Shown piece by piece: positions 1 through 7,985 of a stretch of 64,000 nt of DNA (position 1 is the stretch's first letter; each line of letters opens with the position of its first letter). Made by a program: the position numbers and the translations under genes. The DNA is from Nonomuraea sp. SYSU D8015 (GTDB lineage Bacteria; Actinomycetota; Actinomycetes; Streptosporangiales; Streptosporangiaceae). The notes beneath the pieces were generated by a model. The model made no database searches. It saw only the letters and a list, made by a program, of their open reading frames with translations, and was not told the origin of the DNA. The DNA is taken from contig NZ_VJYI01000002.1 of assembly GCF_008065375.1 (NCBI RefSeq), positions 1,178,001 through 1,242,000 of the forward strand, written 5' to 3'.

Positions 1-23
1 TGGCCACGGCGCCGCCCGCGCGG

Positions 24-1253
24 GTGCGTCGGCTGACGTTCCGGGCCATGGGTTACCTCCAGGGGCTGCCGCTGCAGAGGGCACGGCAGATCCGCCAGGA
101 GGATCTGGACCACTGGGTCGTCCGGCAGTACGGGCCCGGCCCCTTCCCCGCCGTGGTCGTCGGCGCGGCCAGCGGCGCGGCCCTCCACCTGGCGGCCGCC
201 CTCGGGGCGCCGTTCCTGCCGCAGACCACGCTGGTCGCGGTGCGGGACGTGGCCACGCACCCCGACGACCCGGTCGGGGCCATGCACGCGCTCGCACCGA
301 CCGCCCGGCTGATCGCGGAGAACAACCCGGACCTGTCCGTCTACCACATGCACGATCCGGCGCAGGACCGCCCGATGCTGGAGGCGATGGCCTACATGCG
401 GCTCAAACGGCTGCGGTTGGGCCGGGCCTACGAGCGGTTCCTGGAGGAGCGGCTGGTCGAGGGAGGCACCGTCATCCTGCTCGACTGCACCAGGACCTGG
501 CGCTCCACCGCGACCGGCGAGCGGAGCTGCTTCCAGTTCGGCTGTCTGGGCGGGCTGACGGAGGAGGAGTACTTCGACGGCGACGAGCGTGTCACGCGTT
601 ACCTGGAGGACGAGGGCTCGCCCCGCCGCCGCTGGGAGCCTCCCGAGCCGGACGACAAGCGCGCGGAGGCCGAGTGGGGCCTTGACGCCGCCATCGTCCC
701 CGACCTGGAGGAGCTGGCCGAGCGGCACGGCCACCGGCTGCGCCGGCTGTCCTTCCCCGAGCCGCAGGACCTCAGCCCGTTCGTCGCCGACCTGTACCGC
801 TGGTGGCACCGCCGCCGCGACCTGCCCGCCGACCGGCTCGTGGTCGAGTCGTACGTGCAGGCGGATCCGCACTGGATGCTGCGTACGGGGTCGGTGCCGT
901 TCTGGATGCGGTTCAACATGGGCAGCGACTACGAGGAGCTCGACAGTTACCTGAGGTCCGCGCAGCCGTACCGGTCGATCCATCTCAATGTCTTCTCCCA
1001 GGGACTCTGGTCGCCCGCCGTCGTGCCGATCCCGCAGTGGCAGGAGCTGATCAGCCGGTACGCCACGGAACAGGCGGAGATCATCGGTGTGGACACCCGC
1101 GCCTACCCCTCCGACACCGGCAGCTCCCTGCGCTACCAGCCCGCCTATCGCGCACTCCCCGCCCGCCACCCGATGCCGCCCCCGCTGCCCCCTGCCGCCG
1201 TCGACGACTTCCTCGCCCAGGCCGGCACGGATTACACCCTCACCTGGCGCTGA
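24..1253 (+). CDS. Unrecognised cytoplasmic protein, about 409 aa
   Basis: I do not recognise this family. The frame is open from a GTG at 24; an ATG at 48 is an alternative, and the true start could lie before the window. There is no signal peptide or membrane segment. Residues about 40-75 read like a Rossmann or alpha/beta-hydrolase strand-turn-helix (VVVGAASGAALHLAAALGAPF), followed by charged, Trp-rich helices and a proline-rich tail near 385-395. A short acidic linker lies around residues 190-220. The gene stands alone, with about 200 bases before the next gene. Codon use matches the neighbours, so coding is likely even though the function is unknown. Confidence 0.7.
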   Translation: MRRLTFRAMGYLQGLPLQRARQIRQEDLDHWVVRQYGPGPFPAVVVGAASGAALHLAAALGAPFLPQTTLVAVRDVATHPDDPVGAMHALAPTARLIAENNPDLSVYHMHDPAQDRPMLEAMAYMRLKRLRLGRAYERFLEERLVEGGTVILLDCTRTWRSTATGERSCFQFGCLGGLTEEEYFDGDERVTRYLEDEGSPRRRWEPPEPDDKRAEAEWGLDAAIVPDLEELAERHGHRLRRLSFPEPQDLSPFVADLYRWWHRRRDLPADRLVVESYVQADPHWMLRTGSVPFWMRFNMGSDYEELDSYLRSAQPYRSIHLNVFSQGLWSPAVVPIPQWQELISRYATEQAEIIGVDTRAYPSDTGSSLRYQPAYRALPARHPMPPPLPPAAVDDFLAQAGTDYTLTWR

Positions 1254-1453
1254 AAGCGGCTTCCCAGGAGCGAGCCGGTCGAGCCGCGCCCCCGATCGTG
1301 CTGGCCCGGCTGCCGCTCGCGGATCTGGAGCGGGGAACGCCATGACTGAGTCCGTACCGCAGGCTGGGCCCGCGAGGTGCATTTGTGGGGAAACGTGAAC
1401 CTTTGATCCAGGGACGCCGTACCTCACCGTGAAACCGAGGTGGGGAGGCGCAC

Positions 1454-2239
1454 GTGCGGATCGCGGCCCTGGGCGCGGGTTTGCTGCTGTCGGTGACGTT
1501 GGTGGCCGGGCCCGCGGACGCGCACGGCGCGCTCGAGAGCCCGCTCAGCCGGGCGGCCGCCTGCGGCGAGACGTCCGTGAGGTCGGCGGCCTGCCGCGCG
1601 GCCCAGAAGACGACCGGCTCCGCCCTCCCCAAGGAGTGGGACAACCTGCGGGTGTCGAACGTCGCGGGCCGGGACCGGCAGATGATCCCGGACGGCAAGT
1701 TGTGCAGTGGCGGGCTCCCCGAGTTCAGAGGGCTCGACCTGGCCCGCCGCGACTGGCCGGCCACCACCGTCAAGCCCGGGGTCCAGTTCACGTTCAAGTA
1801 CCGCGGGACGATCCCGCACAAGGGCACGTTCCGCTTCTACGTCACGAAGAAGGGCTACGACCCCGCCGGGCCGCTGAAGTGGTCCGATCTGGAAGGCAAG
1901 CCGTTCCTGCAGGCCAAGGACCCGAAGCTGGTCGACGGCGCGTACCTCATCAAGGGCCGCATGCCCACCGGCCGGACGGGCCGCCACCTCATATACACGA
2001 TCTGGCAGAACTCCGACACTCCGGACACGTATTACTCCTGCTCAGACGTGATCTTCAGCAGCGCCGCCGCCGCCAACCGGGCCAGGCCGGCGGCGGCGCT
2101 CCAGGTCAGCGCCACCTCCAGCAGTAGCAGCAGCGTGCCTTGGCCGGTCGGGGTCGCCGCGCTGCTGGGGGTGGGCACTGGAGCAGCGGTCATCACGGGT
2201 CTCCGCGCGGGCCGGCGGCGTCGCCGGCTGGACTCGTAG
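1454..2239 (+). CDS. AA10 lytic polysaccharide monooxygenase with C-terminal membrane anchor
   Basis: This looks like a copper-dependent AA10 (CBM33) oxygenase that cleaves crystalline chitin or cellulose outside the cell. The 23-residue signal peptide ends in PADA, so cleavage exposes His24 (HGALESP), the N-terminal half of the histidine brace. The second brace His is likely in GTIPHKG (about 117), and the C-terminal YYSCSDVIF matches the family's axial Tyr/Phe region. Cysteine pairs typical of the fold are present. Unlike most secreted AA10 proteins, it ends in a Ser-rich linker, a hydrophobic helix (about residues 233-251) and an Arg-rich tail, so it is probably held on the membrane. The GTG start has a GGGAGG ribosome site six bases upstream. 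Confidence 0.88.
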   Translation: MRIAALGAGLLLSVTLVAGPADAHGALESPLSRAAACGETSVRSAACRAAQKTTGSALPKEWDNLRVSNVAGRDRQMIPDGKLCSGGLPEFRGLDLARRDWPATTVKPGVQFTFKYRGTIPHKGTFRFYVTKKGYDPAGPLKWSDLEGKPFLQAKDPKLVDGAYLIKGRMPTGRTGRHLIYTIWQNSDTPDTYYSCSDVIFSSAAAANRARPAAALQVSATSSSSSSVPWPVGVAALLGVGTGAAVITGLRAGRRRRRLDS

Positions 2240-2308
2240 GTATTCGTTCGCACGCCCGAGCGTGGCGAGCAGTCGATGAAGTCCGCCAGACTCATCGGCC
2301 GGCGGCTT

Positions 2309-2354
2309 TGTCAGGCTGGATTGACAGACACATCGCTGTCAACCTAGCCTGACA
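2309..2354. promoter_or_regulatory. Large imperfect palindrome over the promoter of the FAD monooxygenase gene
   Basis: Two 19-base arms (2309-2327 and 2336-2354) match at 17 of 19 positions around an 8-base spacer; the left arm reads TGTCAGGCTGGATTGACAG. TTGACA at 2321-2326 and TAGCCT at 2345-2350 could be the -35 and -10 elements. The -10 lies about seven bases before the ATG at 2358, which implies a leaderless mRNA. The size and symmetry suit a TetR-family repressor, but none is encoded beside it. Confidence 0.7.
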
Positions 2355-2357
2355 GTC

Positions 2358-3833
2358 ATGGACGATGTCGTGATCATAGGAGCGGGGCCGGTCGGCCTCA
2401 TGCTGGCGTGCGAGCTCGCCCTGACCGGCGCCCGTCCGGTCGTGCTCGACAGGCGAGCCGAGCCCGGTGACCTGCCCAAGGCCAACGGCCTGGGCGGGCA
2501 GATCGTCGAGCTGCTGGACCACCGCGGGCTGCTGGAGCGCCTGAGCGCGGGCAGCCCGTTCGTCGGCGTCCCGCCGGGGTTCCCGTTCGGGTCGGTCCCG
2601 CTGCGGTTCGCCGGACTGGACGGGATCCCGCTCCGCATGCTGATGATCCAGCAGCCCCGCCTGGAGCGGCTGCTGGGCGAGCGCGCGGCCGAGCTCGGCG
2701 TACGTGTCCGGTGGGGCCACGAGCTGACCGCGCTCACCCAGGAGGAGGCAGGGGTGACGGCCGAGGGGGCGGGGTTCCGCCTGCGCTCCCGCTACGTGGT
2801 GGGCTGCGACGGCGGTCACAGCCGGGTCCGCGAGCTGGCGGGCATCGGCTTCCCCGGCACCACGGACGACGAGCTGCTGAGGCTCGGCCACTTCCGCACC
2901 GACACGGCGACGGGCGTCTTCGAAGACCCCGCGTTCGCCGGGTTGGAGCCCGGCTGGAACCGCACGCCGGGCGGCCGCCTGCTCCTCACCTCGCTCCAGC
3001 CCGGCGTCCACATCGTGGGCGTACGGGAGCAGGGCGGGCGTGAGGCGGGGCCGGTGACGCTCGCCGAGTTCCAGGAGGCCGTCCGCCGGGTGCTCGGCAG
3101 GGACCTGCCGCTGGGCGAGCCGATCTGGCTGTCGAGCACGGTGGCCCAGGCCCGGCTGGCCGAGCGCTACCGGGTGGGCCGGGTGTTCGTGGCCGGCGAC
3201 GCCGCCCACCTGTTCCCGGCGGGCGGCTCCGCACTCAACGTCGGCATGACGGACGCGATCAACCTCGGCTGGAAGTTGTCCGCCGTGCTGGCCGGCCGGG
3301 CCCCCGAGGGCCTGCTCGACACGTACGAGTCCGAACGCCGCCCGGCCGCCGAACGCGCCCTCATGCAGACCCGCGCCCAGGCGGCACTCGAACGCCTGCC
3401 GGGCGAGGAGGGCGCCGCCCTGCGGACCCTGCTCACCGAGCTCTTCGCCTACGACCAGCCGCTCCGTCACCTCGCCGGGCTGCTGCACGGCTCCGACCTC
3501 CCTTACGGGAAGCCGGGCCATCCCCTGGTCGGCCGCCTGGCCCCCGACCTGCCGCTGACGACGGAGACGGGCGAACGGCGGGTGGCCGAGCTCATGCGCC
3601 CGGCCCGCCCCGTCCTGCTCGACCTGGGTGGCGGCGTCACCCTCGACCACGACTGGATCGACGTGGTCCGGGCCCGCACCGACGACCCGCCTGCCGACGC
3701 CCTGCTCATCCGCCCGGACGGCCACGTGGCCTGGGCGGGCGCGGACGGTCTGCTCGAGGCCGTCGAGGAGTGGTTCGGGCAGCGATCCGCCGGGGCCTCG
3801 CGCGGAGGGGAGCCCGCTCAGGCGGGCTGGTAA
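2358..3833 (+). CDS. FAD-dependent aromatic-ring hydroxylase (PHBH class)
   Basis: A 491-residue class A flavoprotein monooxygenase, a family that uses NAD(P)H and O2 to hydroxylate phenolic or polyketide aromatics. The dinucleotide-binding GAGPVG is at residues 8-13, the DG motif (VGCDGGHSR) is near 150, and the GD motif (VFVAGDAAHLFPAGG) near 280. The thioredoxin-like C-terminal third matches the RdmE/PgaE-type layout seen in antibiotic tailoring and xenobiotic hydroxylases. It stands alone, with no ring-cleavage genes nearby, so detoxification is as likely as catabolism. The ATG directly follows the promoter palindrome and has no ribosome site, which supports leaderless translation. Confidence 0.9.
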   Translation: MDDVVIIGAGPVGLMLACELALTGARPVVLDRRAEPGDLPKANGLGGQIVELLDHRGLLERLSAGSPFVGVPPGFPFGSVPLRFAGLDGIPLRMLMIQQPRLERLLGERAAELGVRVRWGHELTALTQEEAGVTAEGAGFRLRSRYVVGCDGGHSRVRELAGIGFPGTTDDELLRLGHFRTDTATGVFEDPAFAGLEPGWNRTPGGRLLLTSLQPGVHIVGVREQGGREAGPVTLAEFQEAVRRVLGRDLPLGEPIWLSSTVAQARLAERYRVGRVFVAGDAAHLFPAGGSALNVGMTDAINLGWKLSAVLAGRAPEGLLDTYESERRPAAERALMQTRAQAALERLPGEEGAALRTLLTELFAYDQPLRHLAGLLHGSDLPYGKPGHPLVGRLAPDLPLTTETGERRVAELMRPARPVLLDLGGGVTLDHDWIDVVRARTDDPPADALLIRPDGHVAWAGADGLLEAVEEWFGQRSAGASRGGEPAQAGW

Positions 3834-4107
3834 TCGCGCATGTACCGGGAGACGTCGGCGGGGGCCGGTCTCCTGATTTGTCCGGATATGTACGGTGCGC
3901 CACCGCCGCCGTGACGTGTTCTTCCGTACGCTGCTCCTGAGCCTGATGCGTGATAGCGTGAAACTGTTGCAGTTGTGGTTCCCATGAATGTTGTGTGCGC
4001 CTGGCACCCTGTGACTTCAGGTGCATTTCTTATTTCGCCGGTCATTTCCGGATGGGGCATTACGGCGACATTGGGGGACCCGCGAGGTGCGGGTTCCTGC
4101 ACAGCGC

Positions 4108-4123
4108 CGATCTAAGGAGATCG
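4108..4123 (+). promoter_or_regulatory. Hairpin enclosing the ribosome-binding site of the cold-shock gene
   Basis: CGATCT and AGATCG form a perfect six-base-pair stem around AAGG, so the Shine-Dalgarno AAGGAG (4114-4119) is half in the loop and half in the stem, three bases before the ATG. A second small hairpin (ACCCGC/GCGGGT) lies just upstream near 4078-4094. This suggests translation controlled by RNA structure; a direct temperature response is inference. Confidence 0.5.
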
Positions 4124-4125
4124 AC

Positions 4126-4329
4126 ATGGCAACCGGCACCGTGAAGTGGTTCAACGCCGAAAAGGGATTCGGATTCATCGCGCAGGACGGCGGCGGCGCC
4201 GACGTCTTCGCCCACTATTCCAACATCGCCGCCCAGGGCTACCGCGAGCTGCGGGAGGGCCAGCACGTGACCTTCGACATCGTCCAGGGCCAGAAGGGCC
4301 CGCAGGCGGAGAACATCATTCCCACCTGA
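4126..4329 (+). CDS. Cold-shock protein, CspA family
   Basis: A 67-residue single cold-shock domain, the standard size for actinobacterial CspA/CspB nucleic-acid chaperones. RNP1 (KGFGFI) and RNP2 (VFAHY) are canonical. The ATG at 4126 is chosen over longer upstream readings because AAGGAG lies seven bases before it and the protein begins [14 protein letters not shown] like its relatives. Nearly 300 bases of non-coding DNA precede it, typical of csp genes with long structured leaders. A strong hairpin terminator follows. Confidence 0.95.
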   Translation: MATGTVKWFNAEKGFGFIAQDGGGADVFAHYSNIAAQGYRELREGQHVTFDIVQGQKGPQAENIIPT

Positions 4330-4342
4330 CGACGCCATGCCC

Positions 4343-4381
4343 CGATCGGGCCCGGTCCGCTCGGCGGTCCGGGCCCGATCG
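4343..4381. terminator. Hairpin terminator between convergent genes
   Basis: Perfect 13-base arms (CGATCGGGCCCGG and its complement) enclose a 13-base loop between the cold-shock gene and the converging anti-sigma-type ATPase gene. Its position and strength suit bidirectional termination, although there is no T-run. Confidence 0.75.
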
Positions 4382-4385
4382 CGCG

Positions 4386-4802
4386 TCAGGCGGGGGCGAG
4401 GACCGAGAACCACACGACCTTGCCGCCGTTCGCCGCGGTCACTCCCCAGTCGTCGGCGATGGCCGCGACGATCTGGAGGCCCCGGCCCGAGAGCGCCTCG
4501 ACGTCCGGCGAGCACGGGCGGGGCTCGCCGTCGCCCGGATCGAAGACCTCGCCGTACAGCCGGTCCTCGCGGTCTTCCAGGCGCAGCGCGTACGCAGATC
4601 CCCCGTACCGGACGGCGTTGGTTACCAGCTCGCTGATGATGAGCAGGCAGTCGTCGATCACGTCTTCCCGGCCCCAGCCGGTCAACTCGGCCCGGACCAG
4701 GGAGCGCGCCTTGCCGACACCGGACGGCACCGAGGGCAGAAGGTACTCCACCGAGCGAACCGGCGTGGCCGGGAGGGGGCCGGGGTGGAGGTGCATATGC
4801 AT
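4386..4802 (-). CDS. Anti-sigma-type ATP-binding regulatory protein (HATPase_c_2)
   Basis: A 138-residue stand-alone GHKL ATPase domain of the RsbW/SpoIIAB-like type abundant in streptomycetes. The N-box is ELVTNAVRYG, the G1 region is FDPGDGEPRP, and the G2-like segment is LSGRGLQIVAAIADDWG. The start MHMHLHPG at 4802 is preferred because residues upstream of it lack family similarity and would read through the 4816-4831 palindrome; an ATG at 4796 is an alternative. Family members bind anti-sigma antagonists or phosphorylate STAS partners, but no partner is adjacent. The palindrome 14 bases upstream suggests sugar-responsive LacI-family control. Confidence 0.85.
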   Translation of the reverse strand: MHMHLHPGPLPATPVRSVEYLLPSVPSGVGKARSLVRAELTGWGREDVIDDCLLIISELVTNAVRYGGSAYALRLEDREDRLYGEVFDPGDGEPRPCSPDVEALSGRGLQIVAAIADDWGVTAANGGKVVWFSVLAPA

Positions 4803-4815
4803 CACATCTCTCGGG

Positions 4816-4831
4816 TTGGGAGCGCTCCCAA
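4816..4831. promoter_or_regulatory. Perfect LacI-family operator of CelR/CebR type
   Basis: A perfect 16-base palindrome, TTGGGAGCGCTCCCAA. Its core TGGGAGCGCTCCCA (4817-4830) is the established binding site of the cellobiose-responsive repressors CelR and CebR in Thermobifida and Streptomyces. It sits just downstream of a possible -10 (CATTAT on the minus strand) and before the ATPase gene that starts at 4802. Confidence 0.8.
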
Positions 4832-4929
4832 TGGCACGATAATGTCCAGGCTCACTCTTGTGAATCCGGTTCGGTCGAGATTGTTGCGATTCCGTGTCTT
4901 GGCAGGCGTCCAGAGATCCCGCCGATTCC

Positions 4930-5766
4930 TCAGGGAATGTGGGCCACGGCGCCGTAATTGCCCGATGAAGTCGGCGCGTCGGCACAGGCCAGGCCACGCT
5001 CGTCGGGACGCCACTGCGGGACCCACACCAGCCCGGGCGGCATCAGGTCGAGCCCCTCCAGCAGGGCCGCGACCTCTTCCCGGGAGCGGATCGCCAGGCC
5101 CGGCAGCGTCATGGCGAGCGTGGCGCGGATGGCGGGCAGCAGCTCCGCCGGGATGCCGTCGAACGTGGTGTGCAACAGGCCGAGGAAGCTGCCCGCAGGC
5201 GCGGTGTGCCGGAGGCGTTTGACGACGTAGTGGGCGTACTCGTCGTCGCCGAGGCTGTGCGTCGAGAGCAGCAGCACGGCCAGGGGCCTGTCCCAGTCCA
5301 GGAACGTCTGGACCACGTGCTCACGGAGCATCTCGTCGATCTCCCGCACGTCCCCGTCCACCACGCGGACCAGGTCGGTGAAGGGCTCGATGGTGGCCTG
5401 CGCCATGGTCACCACCATCGGGTCGTTCTCGACGTAGACGACGCGGAGGTCCGGGTTGGCCGAGGCACGGCGGGCGATGTCGTGCAACCGGTGTCCCGCC
5501 GAGAAGCCGCTGGGGACTCCGCTCCCCACGATCATGAACTGGTCGACGCCTTCGACGGCGGCCAGGTGGCGTACGACCCGGGTCAGGAACTGGAGCACGG
5601 CGCGGGCCGCGTTGGTGAAGGCAGGGGTCACCTGATCGAAATGACGTACCGTGTCCTTGTCCGCCAGGAAGTTGTTCTTCCCGCCCGCGGCCGCGTCGAA
5701 TATCCGCGTGATTCTGGCTTGCGTCGTATCGAGCTTGGCCAGGTTTCGGACAGCACGGTCATGCAT
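4930..5766 (-). CDS. SAM-dependent methyltransferase, DUF574/Methyltransf_19 family
   Basis: A 278-residue member of the S-adenosylmethionine methyltransferase family that is heavily expanded in Streptomyces and relatives. Family hallmarks are the N-terminal DTTQARITRIFDAAAGGKNNFLADK (split: DTTQARITRIFD, then AAGGKNNFLADK), the degenerate SAM loop IVGSGVPSG, the acidic VVYVENDP and the LLLSTHSLGDDE region. Substrates of the family are largely unknown. The ATG at 5766 has GGGGA eight bases upstream; a GTG at 5796 is open but less well placed. It is followed on the same strand by the ATPase gene after about 130 bases that contain that gene's own operator, so the two are probably separate units. 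Confidence 0.88.
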   Translation of the reverse strand: MHDRAVRNLAKLDTTQARITRIFDAAAGGKNNFLADKDTVRHFDQVTPAFTNAARAVLQFLTRVVRHLAAVEGVDQFMIVGSGVPSGFSAGHRLHDIARRASANPDLRVVYVENDPMVVTMAQATIEPFTDLVRVVDGDVREIDEMLREHVVQTFLDWDRPLAVLLLSTHSLGDDEYAHYVVKRLRHTAPAGSFLGLLHTTFDGIPAELLPAIRATLAMTLPGLAIRSREEVAALLEGLDLMPPGLVWVPQWRPDERGLACADAPTSSGNYGAVAHIP

Positions 5767-6109
5767 GAGCGTTGTCCCCTTTCCCCTCGCCGCCACCCTC
5801 TTGCGGTAAGCGATCTATGGACCTCACTCAATGACTCTGACCATATGTTCCAACAATTCCAGTCAATGACAATACGATAGACCGGTTATTTCGGGAAATG
5901 TTTGTTACCAGAATCTTCGCGACAGGTGTCCGTGGCTGAGATCGTGCTTCGGGTCGCACGGCATCTCCCCAGGTCATCCGCTCCATGGCGGCGGGCGCTC
6001 GGGTGTCCGGCCGTCGTGCCGGCGGGCAGCGGCCCGTCCGAGCGCCCGGGGCGTGCGGCGGGAAGAGGCGGGGACGGCTGTCCGCCGATCCGGACCATCT
6101 TCATGATCG
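5767..6109. other. Intergenic region without a gene
   Basis: The 5767-5920 part is AT-richer than its surroundings and probably carries the methyltransferase promoter (it includes the small palindrome ATTTCGGGAAAT). The 5992-6048 part is a strong hairpin listed separately. No coding sequence is supported. Confidence 0.5.
5992..6048 (-). terminator. Long hairpin, probable terminator of the VOC gene
   Basis: Perfect 11-base arms CGGGCGCTCGG (5992-6002) and CCGAGCGCCCG (6038-6048) lie about 60 bases past the stop of the minus-strand VOC gene. The long loop is itself GC-rich and partly self-complementary. Confidence 0.5.
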
Positions 6110-6541
6110 TCAGACGGCGAAGACCTGGGAGTCGTCGGCGAAGGCCTTGAACTCCAGTGCGTTGCCCGCCGGGTCGAGCAGGAACATCGTCCACTGCTCA
6201 CCGCTCTGCCCCTCGAAACGTACATAAGGCTCGATGACGAACTCGACGCCGGCCGCACGCAGCCGATCGGCCAGCTTGTGGAACTCCGGAATCGTCAGGA
6301 TCAGGCCGAAGTGCGGCACCGGCACGTCGTGGCCGTCCACCGGGTTGTGGATCCGCTGCGGACGGGCGGGCGCCAGATGCGTGACGAACTGGTGGCCGTG
6401 CAGGTTCCAGTCCACCCAGGTGTCGGCGCTGCGGCCGGGCTCCAGCCCCAGCACCTCGCCGTAGAAGCGGCGTGCGGCCGCCAGGTCGTCAACCGGCATG
6501 GCCAGGTGGAAGCGGGGGATGGGCGAGTCGAGAACGGTCAT
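6110..6541 (-). CDS. VOC-superfamily dioxygenase/glyoxalase-like protein
   Basis: A 143-residue single-chain vicinal-oxygen-chelate protein. Two beta-alpha-beta-beta-beta modules are visible: [20 protein letters not shown] opens the first and [13 protein letters not shown] closes the second. Possible metal ligands are His12, the His of PHFGL, and the Glu of ALEF. The STWVDW-like segment ([18 protein letters not shown]) matches a subgroup annotated as extradiol dioxygenase or glyoxalase, so the reaction cannot be fixed from sequence. It is divergent from a GntR regulator across a 14-base palindrome, and that regulator probably controls it. Confidence 0.88.
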   Translation of the reverse strand: MTVLDSPIPRFHLAMPVDDLAAARRFYGEVLGLEPGRSADTWVDWNLHGHQFVTHLAPARPQRIHNPVDGHDVPVPHFGLILTIPEFHKLADRLRAAGVEFVIEPYVRFEGQSGEQWTMFLLDPAGNALEFKAFADDSQVFAV

Positions 6542-6596
6542 GGGCGTGGTCGCCTCCCTGAACGCGGTCCGGCGGCGTGCCGGATGATCTATGTCG

Positions 6597-6610
6597 TAAT
6601 GTTAACATTA
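6597..6610. promoter_or_regulatory. Probable GntR/FCD operator
   Basis: The perfect 14-base palindrome TAATGTTAACATTA lies between the divergent VOC and GntR genes and ends four bases before the regulator's ATG. AT-rich palindromes of this size are usual for FadR/FCD-type regulators, so autoregulation and control of the VOC gene are both likely. Confidence 0.7.
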
Positions 6611-6614
6611 AGAC

Positions 6615-7322
6615 ATGGAGGCCATGAGGGAGCGGCAGGGCAGGGTGGCGCCTGCCCGTCGCAGGGGGCTCGCCGAGGAGGTGGCGGACCGCATCAGGGA
6701 CGCCGTCTTCAGCGGCGCGTACGCCCCCGGGGCGCAGTTGCGCGAGGTGGAGCTGGCCGAGGCGCTCGACGTCAGCCGCGGCCCGGTGCGGGAGGCCCTG
6801 CTGCGGCTGGAGCGCGAGGGCCTGGTCCGCAGCGCGTGGCACCGCGGCGCCACGGTGACCACGCTGACCGCCCAAGACGTCGCCGAGCTCCACAGCCTGC
6901 GGGGCGCCCTGGAGCACCTCGCCGTCCAGCAGGCGGTCACGTACGCCTCGGACGAGGAGATCGCGGCCATCGAGCAGACGGTCAACCGCATGGAGCAGGC
7001 CGCGGACGAGCACGAGATGGTGCGCTGCGACATCGCCTTCCACGACGCCGTCTACGCCGCCGCCCGGCACCGGCGCCTCGAGGAGGCGTGGCAGGCGCTC
7101 CGCTCCCAGGTGTACCTGTTCCTGCTCACCCGGATCCGCGTCAGCGCCGACGGCTACCTCAAGCACCTGCCGGGCGAGCACCGCGAGCTCGTCGCCGCCC
7201 TCCGCGCCCGCGACGCCGAGGCCGCGCTCGAACTCTTCGCCACCCACCGCCGCCACGCCTTCGACGTGCTCGCCGACGCCACCATCTCACCCGAGCGGCC
7301 AGCTCCCGGCGACGACCGCTGA
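6615..7322 (+). CDS. GntR-family transcription regulator, FCD subfamily
   Basis: 235 residues. The N-terminal winged helix (about 15-75) includes RGLAEEVADRIRDAVFSGAYAPGAQLREVELAEALDVSRGPVREAL, given here only as the stretch RGLAEEV to GPVREAL. The all-helical FCD ligand-binding domain (about 85-225) carries Asp and His residues in CDIAFHDAVY and GEHRELVAAL that bind metal or carboxylate ligands in relatives. Effectors of the subfamily are usually organic acids. The ATG at 6615 lies next to the operator with no good ribosome site; an ATG at 6624 is also possible. Confidence 0.92.
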   Translation: MEAMRERQGRVAPARRRGLAEEVADRIRDAVFSGAYAPGAQLREVELAEALDVSRGPVREALLRLEREGLVRSAWHRGATVTTLTAQDVAELHSLRGALEHLAVQQAVTYASDEEIAAIEQTVNRMEQAADEHEMVRCDIAFHDAVYAAARHRRLEEAWQALRSQVYLFLLTRIRVSADGYLKHLPGEHRELVAALRARDAEAALELFATHRRHAFDVLADATISPERPAPGDDR

Positions 7323-7363
7323 GCCGGGCCTCGTGCGCGTTCCCCCTGCGAACGAGGCCCGGC
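7323..7363. terminator. Bidirectional hairpin terminator
   Basis: Perfect arms GCCGGGCCTCGT and ACGAGGCCCGGC, with a further partial stem inside, lie exactly between the stops of the converging GntR and DUF1062 genes. Confidence 0.8.
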
Positions 7364-7379
7364 GCCGCGCCGCTGAAGA

Positions 7380-7985
7380 TCAGCCGGGGTCCGGTGGGTC
7401 AGAGGCGTCCTGCCCATCGCCCGGCATGAGGACGAAGTGGAAATCCGTGCTCGTCCTGCGGTCGAGCGGGACCTCGCACTTGATTCGGCGCGCGGTCTCG
7501 CTCCTGCTGATGCCGAGCCCTTGGGCGATCAGCCGGCCTGGCCGGACCGGTACGGGATCGAGGAAGACGACCTCCACCCGGACCGGCCACGCGGCGTCCA
7601 CGATCCGGCCTTCCGGCGTGTCCAGCCGCCAGGCGCCGTCCCAGTCGAGTGTCAGGCGATTGCGCCGGGCGAAGAGCGGATCCAGCAGCGTCTGCGCGAC
7701 GAGCGCAGGATCGTTGGCCTCGAACGCACGGAGCCCGGCCGTGCCCAGGGACCGGACGGCGATGCGCTCGTGGACCGCCAGCTTGGTGGTCCGGTCGCAG
7801 GCGACGCAGTTGACCAGGAGCCATACGTCGAGGAGCTTGCCGTTGGCGTTGACGCGGAACCTGCCGTCCTTCGTGGTGGCCTTCGCCGTCCTGCAATCAG
7901 GGCAGCGAAGGGTCAGCAGCGGCAGGCGGGTGCGTCGTACGACCCAGGGCAGCACGACATGATCGATATGAGGTTGTGAAGACAT
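7380..7985 (-). CDS. DUF1062 protein with zinc ribbon
   Basis: A 201-residue cytoplasmic protein of the DUF1062 family, whose function is unknown. Cys28-x2-Cys31 and Cys60-x2-Cys63 form a likely four-Cys zinc site early in the chain. Near residues 152-175, QGLGISRSETARRIKCEV resembles a helix-turn-helix, so DNA or RNA binding is possible. It stands alone and converges on the GntR gene. Confidence 0.85.
   Translation of the reverse strand: MSSQPHIDHVVLPWVVRRTRLPLLTLRCPDCRTAKATTKDGRFRVNANGKLLDVWLLVNCVACDRTTKLAVHERIAVRSLGTAGLRAFEANDPALVAQTLLDPLFARRNRLTLDWDGAWRLDTPEGRIVDAAWPVRVEVVFLDPVPVRPGRLIAQGLGISRSETARRIKCEVPLDRRTSTDFHFVLMPGDGQDASDPPDPG

Noticed and set aside
2292..4007. A 571-residue open frame antisense to the FAD monooxygenase gene
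   Set aside because: Its Arg/Pro/Gly/Ala-rich translation has no motif and is what high-GC third positions produce opposite a real gene. The sense strand has full flavoprotein motifs.
4803..4997. A longer N-terminus for the anti-sigma-type ATPase
   Set aside because: The extra 65 residues lack similarity, include the operator palindrome and would overlap the upstream methyltransferase gene's 3' end.
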